A DNA stretch of 6,081 nucleotides from Comamonadaceae bacterium (lineage in GTDB: Bacteria; Pseudomonadota; Gammaproteobacteria; Burkholderiales; Burkholderiaceae_C): contig JAIXYA010000116.1 of NCBI GenBank assembly GCA_027490485.1, positions 1-6,081 on the forward strand, given 5' to 3'. The position numbers and the translations under genes are program-made. The notes under the pieces were generated by a model. It searched no databases. It saw nothing but the letters and a program-made list of their open reading frames with translations, and had not been told where the DNA came from. Below are positions 1 to 5,531 of the stretch, one piece after another (positions within the stretch are counted from its first letter, which is position 1; every line of letters begins with the position of its first letter).

Positions 1-30
1 GCGTTTCACTGTGCCCAAGGGGTAATGCAT
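1..30 (-). CDS. Start of a further operon gene (5' end only; possibly CHA aldolase)
   Basis: An ATG at 30-28 opens a frame that stays open to the window edge and reads MHYPLGTVKR. The start lies one base after the ligJ stop codon and has an AAGGA Shine-Dalgarno at 42-38, seven bases upstream, so it is very probably a real gene start. Ten residues cannot identify a family. In known protocatechuate 4,5-cleavage clusters the hydratase gene is followed by the 4-carboxy-4-hydroxy-2-oxoadipate (CHA) aldolase (LigK/PmdF). Those proteins begin with a short segment containing a Leu-Gly-x-Val type motif, and LGTV here is compatible with that. The start is well supported; the product is only a guess from context. 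Confidence 0.6.
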   Translation of the reverse strand, partial: MHYPLGTVKR

Positions 31-31
31 G

Positions 32-1066
32 TCAGAGTCCTTTTTGTTTCAAACGTGCGTCTAAACGTGGGAACACGCGGCGCACATTGGCTTCGTAAAT
101 CTGGTGGCGGTCGTCGTCGCTCAGCAAGGTGCTGGCTTGGATATAGCGTTTGGTGTCGTCGTAATAGTGGCCGGTTTGCGGGTCAATACCACGCACCGCG
201 CCAATCATCTCGGAGGCGAACAGCACGTTTTTCACAGGGATGACTTTGTTCAGCAAGTCGATGCCCGGCTGATGGTAGACACAGGTGTCAAAGAAAATAT
301 TGTTGAGCAAATGCTCTTCCAACAAAGGCTTTTTGAGTTCTTGCGCCAAACCTCTGAAACGCCCCCAGTGGTAGGGCACGGCTCCACCACCGTGAGGAAT
401 GAGGAACTTCAGGGTGGGAAAGTCTTTGAACAAATCGCTGGTCAAACACTGCATGAAGGCGGTGGTGTCCGCGTTCAAATAATGCGCACCAGTCGTGTGG
501 AAACAAGCGTTGCAACTGGTTGACACATGGATCATGGCGGGCAAGTCATGCTCCACCATTTTTTCGTAGATGGGGTACCAATGGCGGTCACTCAGAGGTG
601 GTGAGGTCCAATGTCCGCCTGAGGGGTCGGGGTTCAGGTTGATGCCTACCGCGCCGTATTCCTTGACGCATTTTTCAAGCTCGGGAATGCAGGTGGCCGG
701 ATCGACACCGGGTGACTGCGGCAGCATGGCCACCGGCACAAAATGATCGGGAAACAAGGTGGACACCCGGTAACAGAGTTCATTGCAAATCGCTGCCCAG
801 GTGCTGGAAACATGGAAGTCGCCAATGTGGTGGGCCATGAAAGAAGCGCGTGGCGAAAACAAGGTGATGTCACTGCCCCGCTCATTCATCAACTTCAGTT
901 GATTGGTCTCGATGCTGTGGCGCAAATCGTCGTCGCTGATCTGCAAGTCAGCTGCTTTAGGCATAACCGAAGGGTCTTTGATGCCTGCAATTTGTTGGTT
1001 GCGCCAATCTTCCAAGGCCTTGGGGGCCGTGGTGTAGTGGCCGTGGCAGTCGATGATCAAACTCAT
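32..1066 (-). CDS. ligJ: 4-oxalomesaconate hydratase, amidohydrolase family (LigJ/PmdE type)
   Basis: Cytoplasmic metal-dependent hydratase that adds water to the isomerised form of 4-oxalomesaconate to give 4-carboxy-4-hydroxy-2-oxoadipate, in the protocatechuate 4,5-cleavage (and gallate) pathway. The 344-residue product matches the length of LigJ from Sphingobium SYK-6 and its sequence as I recall it almost throughout. It starts with the metal-binding HxH (H8, H10 in DCHGHY). Further family positions are H180 in MIHVS, H225 in IPHGGGAVPYHWGRFRG, and E286 in ASEMIGAVRGIDP, which corresponds to the catalytic glutamate described for LigJ. The C-terminus RRVFPRLDARLK is also typical. It is unrelated to GalB, the LmbE-type enzyme that does the same reaction in Pseudomonas. 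The start at 1066 is chosen because AGGAGA sits six bases upstream and its ATGA overlaps the galD stop. A start at 1303 would add 79 residues that only re-read galD in another frame. Confidence 0.93.
   Translation of the reverse strand: MSLIIDCHGHYTTAPKALEDWRNQQIAGIKDPSVMPKAADLQISDDDLRHSIETNQLKLMNERGSDITLFSPRASFMAHHIGDFHVSSTWAAICNELCYRVSTLFPDHFVPVAMLPQSPGVDPATCIPELEKCVKEYGAVGINLNPDPSGGHWTSPPLSDRHWYPIYEKMVEHDLPAMIHVSTSCNACFHTTGAHYLNADTTAFMQCLTSDLFKDFPTLKFLIPHGGGAVPYHWGRFRGLAQELKKPLLEEHLLNNIFFDTCVYHQPGIDLLNKVIPVKNVLFASEMIGAVRGIDPQTGHYYDDTKRYIQASTLLSDDDRHQIYEANVRRVFPRLDARLKQKGL
38..42 (-). promoter_or_regulatory. Ribosome binding site of the gene starting at 30
   Basis: AAGGA on the minus strand, seven bases before the ATG at 30. 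It lies inside the last codons of ligJ, so translation of the two genes is probably coupled. It is the main evidence that a real gene begins at the window edge. Confidence 0.65.
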
Positions 1067-2241
1067 GGGGTCTCTCCTGAATTCCAAATGTGTGCAGGCG
1101 CCATGGCCTCGCCGCGCATGATGAGCCTGGCTGTGCGCAGCAAGGCGGCTTGGGTCACCTCGTGACCACCCGGCAGCTCGGGGGCTGCGCGGGTTTGCAA
1201 AGCCACGCTGAACTCGCCAGTGGGGTGTTCCACCGACAAAGCCTGGTGTTCGCCGGGCTGCATGACCGCCACGCCTTCGCACACCGAGCCTTGCAAGACG
1301 CAAGCGGTGCCCACAGTCACCGCGGCCAACACGCCAATCGCGTCGTGGCAGACGTGCGGGATGAAGCTGCGGGTGGTCAAGGCGCCACCCTTCACGGGTG
1401 GCGCGATCAAGGTCATCTTGGGGTAGTTTTTGGTGCTGACATCGCCCAAGCCCATCAACAGCGACACCTGCAATCGCAAAGCCTCGATGCGGGTTTTGAG
1501 TTCGGTGTCGGCATTCATCGCATCCACCGATTCATAGCCCGTGCGCCCCATGTCCGAGGCTTTGAACAGCACCAAGGGCATGCCGTTGTCAATGCAAGTC
1601 ACGTCGATGTCAAAAGGCTCAAAGCCTTGCAAGGTGTCTGTTGGCAACACTCGCACACGGTCTTTCACCTGGCCCGTGGGCAACAAGCCACTGCATACCG
1701 AGCCCGCAGTGTCCAAAAAATTGATGGTGATAGGCGCTGAAGTGCCAGGTGCACCGTCAATGCGAGCATCGCCTGTGTCGGCCACAAAGCGTTGGCCATC
1801 AGAACCCAAAGGTGTTTGCACCGTGATGTCACATTGCATGTCGGTGTTCAAGGTGAGCACCCGCAAGGTGGTGCTGTCTGCCGTGGCATGCACCATGCCA
1901 GAACTGAGGGCAAAAGGCACCACAGCGGCCAGCATATTGCCGCAGTTGGGCGTGGTGTCCACCGTGTCTTTGTCGGGTTGCAACTGGGCGAATAAAAAAT
2001 CCAAGTCCACACCGGGTACGGTGCTGGGTCGCACGATGCCTACCTTGCTGGTGAGCGGGTGTGCGCCACCGAGTCCATCGATTTGCCGTTTGTCGGGTGA
2101 ACCCATGATGGATAACAGCACACGGTCACGCGTGGCTTTGTCGCTGGGCAAATCGGCTTCGTTGAAAAAGGGTCCTTTGGAAGTTCCTCCTCGCATGTAC
2201 ATGCAGGGAACGGCGACAGGGGGTTGGTGCAAAGGGTTCAT
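1063..2241 (-). CDS. galD: 4-oxalomesaconate tautomerase/isomerase, PrpF family (GalD/LigU/PmdU)
   Basis: Cofactor-independent isomerase of the PrpF/diaminopimelate-epimerase fold, 392 residues. It converts 4-oxalomesaconate into the isomer used by the hydratase encoded just downstream. Visible family motifs: MRGGTSKGPFF (16-26), GSPD (47-50), DGLGGAHPLTSKV (55-67), PNCGNM (98-103), and a C-terminal region with STKNYPKM (269-276). K66 and C100 occupy the positions I recall as catalytic in LigU. PrpF-family members act on several tricarboxylates (for example 2-methylaconitate); the LigJ neighbour is the reason for choosing the oxalomesaconate enzyme. Sequence alone does not tell GalD-type keto-enol tautomerisation from LigU-type allylic double-bond shift. 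The start at 2241 keeps the short segment before MRGGTSKG usual in the family. It lacks a clear Shine-Dalgarno and lies 13 bases after the pilD stop, so reinitiation is likely. The 3' end overlaps ligJ by ATGA (1066-1063). Confidence 0.88.
   Translation of the reverse strand: MNPLHQPPVAVPCMYMRGGTSKGPFFNEADLPSDKATRDRVLLSIMGSPDKRQIDGLGGAHPLTSKVGIVRPSTVPGVDLDFLFAQLQPDKDTVDTTPNCGNMLAAVVPFALSSGMVHATADSTTLRVLTLNTDMQCDITVQTPLGSDGQRFVADTGDARIDGAPGTSAPITINFLDTAGSVCSGLLPTGQVKDRVRVLPTDTLQGFEPFDIDVTCIDNGMPLVLFKASDMGRTGYESVDAMNADTELKTRIEALRLQVSLLMGLGDVSTKNYPKMTLIAPPVKGGALTTRSFIPHVCHDAIGVLAAVTVGTACVLQGSVCEGVAVMQPGEHQALSVEHPTGEFSVALQTRAAPELPGGHEVTQAALLRTARLIMRGEAMAPAHIWNSGETP
1073..1078 (-). promoter_or_regulatory. 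Ribosome binding site of ligJ
   Basis: AGGAGA, six bases before the ATG at 1066 and inside the 3' end of galD. It is the strongest Shine-Dalgarno in the window and fixes the ligJ start against the longer in-frame alternative at 1303. Confidence 0.8.
1382..1404 (-). repeat. Perfect inverted repeat (hairpin) inside galD
   Basis: Nine-base arms, GCGCCACCC and GGGTGGCGC, are perfectly complementary around a five-base loop (GTGAA in the mRNA). The arms encode residues 280-287 of the tautomerase (APPVKGGA). No run of T follows on the transcribed side, so it is not an intrinsic terminator. It may affect mRNA folding or stability, or may simply result from the codons used. Confidence 0.5.
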
Positions 2242-2254
2242 AACAACAAGAAGT

Positions 2255-3103
2255 TTAAAAAGAATACAAACCGCTGTGCAAATCCACCGCAGCACACACC
2301 AAACCTGCCAGAACCAAATACGGGCCAAACGGCAAAGGCTCACCGGCTTTCAGACTTCCCTGCCAACGCATCCCCAAAGCCACGACCACGCCAAGCAAAG
2401 AGGCGATCAACACCACCATGGGCAAAACCATCCACCCCAGCCAAGCACCCAAGGCTGCCAACAGTTTGTAGTCACCCTCACCCATGCCCTGTTTGCCTGT
2501 GATGAGTTTAAAAACAGCTTGCACCGCCCACAGCACGCCATAACCAGCGGCAACACCCCACACGCTTTGCAAAAGAGGAAGTTGAATCATTCCAAAAGAT
2601 GCGCACAAGATACCTGCCCACAACAATGGCAAGGTCAAACTGTCGGGCAGCAACATGGTGTCAGCGTCAATCAAAGCCAAAGTCACCAGCACACTGCCAA
2701 AACCAGCCCAGGCCAATGCCTCGACAGAAAAGCCCCAACGCCATGCACAAAAGCCCCAAAGCAAGGCTACAGCCAACTCCACCAAAGGGTAGCGCACAGA
2801 CACCGCCACACCACAGTGAGCACACTTGCCTTTGAGCCAGAGGTAACTCAACACCGGTACCAGGTCTGCTGCACGCAAAGGTGTTTTGCAAGCAGGGCAA
2901 TGCGAGCCAGGTGTAGATAAATTGAAGGTCTCCTGTGCTGGCTCGCTGATGGCCCCTTGCAGTTCAGCGCATTCAGCCTCCCATTGACGCTGCATCATCA
3001 ACGGCAAACGCCACACCACCACATTGAGAAAGCTGCCTAATTGCAAACCCATGAGTGCCGCCACAGTGCAAACCAGATAAGGATGGGAAAACAATATGTC
3101 CAT
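2255..3103 (-). CDS. pilD: Type IV prepilin peptidase / N-methyltransferase (PilD/GspO family, A24)
   Basis: Inner-membrane aspartic protease that cleaves the leader of type IV prepilins and type II secretion pseudopilins and methylates the new N-terminus. The 282-residue product has the usual family length. An N-terminal membrane segment (about 8-30, with GSFLNVVVWRLP) is followed by a cytoplasmic loop with the zinc-type cysteines CPAC (69-72) and CAHC (94-97). Then come about six more hydrophobic segments. Aspartates of the active site are visible in LIDADTMLLPD (144-154) and in the GxGD motif, GEGDYK (208-213, D211). PFGPYLVLAG (258-267) is also conserved. It appears intact. The start at 3103 has AAGGA eight bases upstream and lies four bases after the livF stop; an in-frame start at 3355 would only re-read livF. 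The neighbourhood is unusual: there is no pilB, pilC, coaE or zapD alongside, as is common in Burkholderiales. Confidence 0.95.
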   Translation of the reverse strand: MDILFSHPYLVCTVAALMGLQLGSFLNVVVWRLPLMMQRQWEAECAELQGAISEPAQETFNLSTPGSHCPACKTPLRAADLVPVLSYLWLKGKCAHCGVAVSVRYPLVELAVALLWGFCAWRWGFSVEALAWAGFGSVLVTLALIDADTMLLPDSLTLPLLWAGILCASFGMIQLPLLQSVWGVAAGYGVLWAVQAVFKLITGKQGMGEGDYKLLAALGAWLGWMVLPMVVLIASLLGVVVALGMRWQGSLKAGEPLPFGPYLVLAGLVCAAVDLHSGLYSF

Positions 3104-3107
3104 GAAG

Positions 3108-3821
3108 TTAATCCTTAGGGCCCGCAATGCCCAACAAGCTGTCAAGCAACTCTGGCTGCGCTTGTAAATCTGCGGCTTTACCACTGTGAATAACACGTCC
3201 TTGGTCCAGCACCACGGCTTGGTGGCTGATGGCCAAAATGGCTTGAGGATGCTGTTCGACGATGATGGCTGACAGACCTTCATCACGGGTGATGCGAGAA
3301 ATGGCCTGCAACAACTCCTCGACGATGATGGGGGCCAAGCCCTCCAAAGGTTCATCCAACAAAAGCAGTTTGGGGTTCAGCACCAAGGCCCGACCAACGG
3401 CCAACATTTGCTGCTCTCCGCCAGAGAGTTGATTGCCCATATTGCTTTTGCGCTCGGCCAAACGTGGGAACAAACCGAACACCCGCTCTGGCGTCCAAGC
3501 ACCTGGTCTGGCCACGGCTGTCAGGTTTTCCAGCACGGTGAGCGATTTGAAAATATCGCGTTCTTGCGGCACCCAACCCACACCAGCAGCAGCGCGTTGG
3601 TGCGAGGGCAAACGGTGCAGGTTCACACCATCCAAACGAATGCGGCCTGCGTGCTGACGCGTGGCACCTGCGATGGTGTTCATCAAGGTGGTTTTGCCGG
3701 TGCCATTGCGCCCCAAGAGCGCCAGGGTTTCGCCTTGGGCCAACGACAAACCAATGCCATGCAAGATGACCGCTTCGCCATAACCGGCGCTCAAGTTCTC
3801 AATATGCAGCAACTCAGCCAT
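3108..3821 (-). CDS. livF: ABC transporter ATP-binding protein, LivF type
   Basis: One of the two cytoplasmic ATPases that drive the Liv/HAAT-type importer encoded just upstream; 237 residues, normal for LivF. Motifs in order: Walker A GRNGTGKTT (37-45), Q-loop WVPQERDIF (Q86), ABC signature LSGGEQQ (132-138), Walker B LLLLDEP (152-158) and the switch histidine H191 in VEQHPQ. The beginning (LLHIENLSAGYGE) is typical for LivF. I prefer the start at 3821, which has GGGGG five bases upstream and gives the usual N-terminus; the ATG at 3833 would add only MGAA. It overlaps the end of livG by eight bases and ends four bases before pilD. The family is certain. The substrate cannot be read from the ATPase, and the gene symbol means the subunit type, not proven leucine transport. 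Confidence 0.93.
   Translation of the reverse strand: MAELLHIENLSAGYGEAVILHGIGLSLAQGETLALLGRNGTGKTTLMNTIAGATRQHAGRIRLDGVNLHRLPSHQRAAAGVGWVPQERDIFKSLTVLENLTAVARPGAWTPERVFGLFPRLAERKSNMGNQLSGGEQQMLAVGRALVLNPKLLLLDEPLEGLAPIIVEELLQAISRITRDEGLSAIIVEQHPQAILAISHQAVVLDQGRVIHSGKAADLQAQPELLDSLLGIAGPKD
3112..3116 (-). promoter_or_regulatory. Ribosome binding site of pilD
   Basis: AAGGA, eight bases before the ATG at 3103. It is embedded in the last sense codons of livF (Pro-Lys-Asp, then TAA), so ribosomes finishing livF pass directly over it. It decides the pilD start. Confidence 0.75.
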
Positions 3822-4575
3822 GGCTGCCCCCATGGCCCAAGTAAACCTCTCGCACTCGGGTGTCTGCCGCCATCTCTGCAGGTGTGCCCTCTGTCAGCAC
3901 AGCACCATTGACCATGACCGTCATGCTGTTGGCGAAGCTGAACACCAAGTCCATGTCATGCTCAATCAGCAAGACACTCACATCTGCAGGCAAGGCGGCC
4001 ACGGTGCGCAAAAGTTCTTCACGTTCCCCCGCAGGCACACCTGCGACCGGCTCATCCAACAACAACACACTGGGCTCACAAGCCAAGGCAATCGCCATTT
4101 CAAGCAAACGTCGTTTGCCATAGGCGAGTTGCTGCGTGGGTTGGTCCATGACTTCAAGCAGATGGAACTGGCTTAGCAAATTCTCACAACGCTCAGCAAC
4201 ACGTGGGTCATGCCCCAGCGGTCGCAGCGCTGCTGCACCCATCCCTAGATGTTGCGAGACCGTCATGGCCAAAGTTTGCAAAGGTGTGAGCCCGTCAAAC
4301 AGTTGGTTGATTTGAAATGTACGCACCAAACCACGACGCACACGCTGATGCGGTGCCAACCCACTGATGTCCTCGCCCAGCAAATGAATTCGGCCTGCCG
4401 TGGGTTCTAGAACGCCGGTGAGCAAATTGATGAGCGTGGTTTTGCCCGCCCCATTGGGACCAATGAGCGCATGACGAGCCCCGCGCAGCAGCTGCAAGCT
4501 GACGTTGTCAGTGGCGGTGATGCCGCCAAAGCGTTTCACCAACCCTTCACAGGACAGGACGATGTCGGCACTCAT
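3814..4575 (-). CDS. livG: ABC transporter ATP-binding protein, LivG type
   Basis: Second cytoplasmic ATPase of the importer, 253 residues. Walker A GPNGAGKTT (39-47), Q-loop RTFQI (Q88), signature LAYGKRR (150-156) in place of the textbook LSGGQ, Walker B SVLLLDEP (169-176), and switch H206 in LIEHDMDLVF. The sequence AGVPAGE after Walker B and the tail REVYLGHGG resemble a LivG clade common in Proteobacteria with many HAAT systems of varied substrate, not E. coli LivG itself. The start at 4575 forms an ATGA overlap with the livM stop and has GGGGG eight bases upstream; the ATG at 4596 would add seven residues and is less likely. It overlaps livF by eight bases. Function as an ABC importer ATPase is secure; the substrate is unknown. 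Confidence 0.93.
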   Translation of the reverse strand: MSADIVLSCEGLVKRFGGITATDNVSLQLLRGARHALIGPNGAGKTTLINLLTGVLEPTAGRIHLLGEDISGLAPHQRVRRGLVRTFQINQLFDGLTPLQTLAMTVSQHLGMGAAALRPLGHDPRVAERCENLLSQFHLLEVMDQPTQQLAYGKRRLLEMAIALACEPSVLLLDEPVAGVPAGEREELLRTVAALPADVSVLLIEHDMDLVFSFANSMTVMVNGAVLTEGTPAEMAADTRVREVYLGHGGSHG

Positions 4576-5531
4576 GCGCGACGCCCCCAGGTCCATGGGC
4601 GAATCAGGCGTTCACGCCCCACCAACATCAGCAAAACCAAGAACAGCCCCAGCCAAAATGTCCAGTACTGGGGTGTCCACGCCGAGATGACACTGTGCAA
4701 ACTCTTGAACACCACAGCCCCAACGATGCCGCCCCACAGCCACCCCGTGCCACCAATGACCAGCATCAAGAGCACGTCAGCTGAACGGTCAAAACCAAAC
4801 ACATCCAATGAAGCAAAGCCGGTGGTTTGAGCTTGCAAGCCCCCTGCCATACCTGCCAAGGCCGCGGCCAAGGTGTAGACCGAGATCAAACGGGCATGGA
4901 CTGGGATGCCTATGGCTTGGGCGCGAAGTGCGTTGTCGCGAATGGCCTGCAAGCTAAAACCAAAAGGAGAAACCACCACTTGGCGCAACAACACAAAGAC
5001 CCCCAAAGTGATGCCTAAGGTGTACCAAGCTGCGGTCTGACCCACCAAGTCAAACTCAAAATAACCTAGTACCGGTCCCATGACCACGCCTTGCAAACCG
5101 TCTGCACCACCAGTGATGAAGTCCAGTTTGTTGGCCAACTCTTGCAGGATCAAAGCCACGCCAAGCGTGACCATCAACATTGTGAGGTCAGAACCGCGCA
5201 AAATACCCAAGCTGCAAAACGCACCCAACAAGGCTGTGACCGCAGTTGCAATTGCCAGCCCCAGCAAGGGGTCGGGGTTGATGTGCTTGGCAAACAATGC
5301 CGCACTGTAAGCCCCCATGCCAAAAAAAGCAGCATGCCCCAAGGACACGATGCCGCTGTAGCCCAGAATCAAATCCAAGGACATGGCAAACAGGGCAATG
5401 ACGGTGATTTCACTGATCAGCAATGCATGGCTAGGCAACAAAAAAGGGAGGCACAGCAAGCAAGCCCACAAGGCAAACTCCCACCACCGCAGCTTGGCAG
5501 CAAGCGACAAGCTCAGCGCCATGCGGTTCAT
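4572..5531 (-). CDS. livM: Branched-chain amino acid type ABC permease, LivM type
   Basis: Inner-membrane permease that forms the transport channel together with LivH; 319 residues, usual for LivM. Hydrophobic segments run through most of the protein (about 20-37, 40-58, 88-110, 115-132, 168-184, 215-232, 250-276, 290-305). Family motifs include GYSGIVSLGHAAFFGMGAY (57-75), FITGGADGLQGV (138-149) and the ATPase-coupling loop AIRDNALRAQAIGIP (196-210). The start at 5531 is chosen because its ATGA overlaps the livH stop and AGGGG lies six bases upstream. A start at 5567 would add 12 residues overlapping livH in another frame. The 3' end overlaps livG by ATGA. The substrate is not determined; relatives carry branched-chain amino acids, amides, urea and aromatic acids. 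Confidence 0.93.
   Translation of the reverse strand: MNRMALSLSLAAKLRWWEFALWACLLCLPFLLPSHALLISEITVIALFAMSLDLILGYSGIVSLGHAAFFGMGAYSAALFAKHINPDPLLGLAIATAVTALLGAFCSLGILRGSDLTMLMVTLGVALILQELANKLDFITGGADGLQGVVMGPVLGYFEFDLVGQTAAWYTLGITLGVFVLLRQVVVSPFGFSLQAIRDNALRAQAIGIPVHARLISVYTLAAALAGMAGGLQAQTTGFASLDVFGFDRSADVLLMLVIGGTGWLWGGIVGAVVFKSLHSVISAWTPQYWTFWLGLFLVLLMLVGRERLIRPWTWGRRA

Noticed and set aside
104..523. Plus-strand open frame antisense to ligJ
   Set aside because: The opposite strand encodes conserved LigJ motifs over the whole interval; the antisense translation resembles nothing I know.
2193..2204. 12-base palindrome GCATGTACATGC near the galD start, considered as an operator
   Set aside because: It encodes the conserved Met-Tyr-Met before RGGTSKG and lies downstream of the start codon; symmetry of ATG-TAC-ATG explains it.
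2255..2300. Possible promoter before galD (TATTCT with an upstream TTGCAC)
   Set aside because: The two elements are only nine bases apart, and no acceptable -35 sequence lies about 17 bases upstream of TATTCT.
1541..2920. Long open frame of 459 codons on the plus strand, antisense to galD and pilD
   Set aside because: It runs across two well-supported genes and their junction. Its translation is rich in His, Gln, Pro, Ser and Thr, with no domain I recognise, as expected from reading biased codons backwards.
3104..3355. N-terminal extension of the prepilin peptidase to an ATG at 3355
   Set aside because: The added 84 residues re-read livF in another frame, while a proper Shine-Dalgarno and a family-like N-terminus occur at 3103.
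4860..4869. GGCCGCGGCC palindrome in livM
   Set aside because: Too short and GC-rich to be meaningful; it falls within an Ala-rich membrane segment where such codons are expected.
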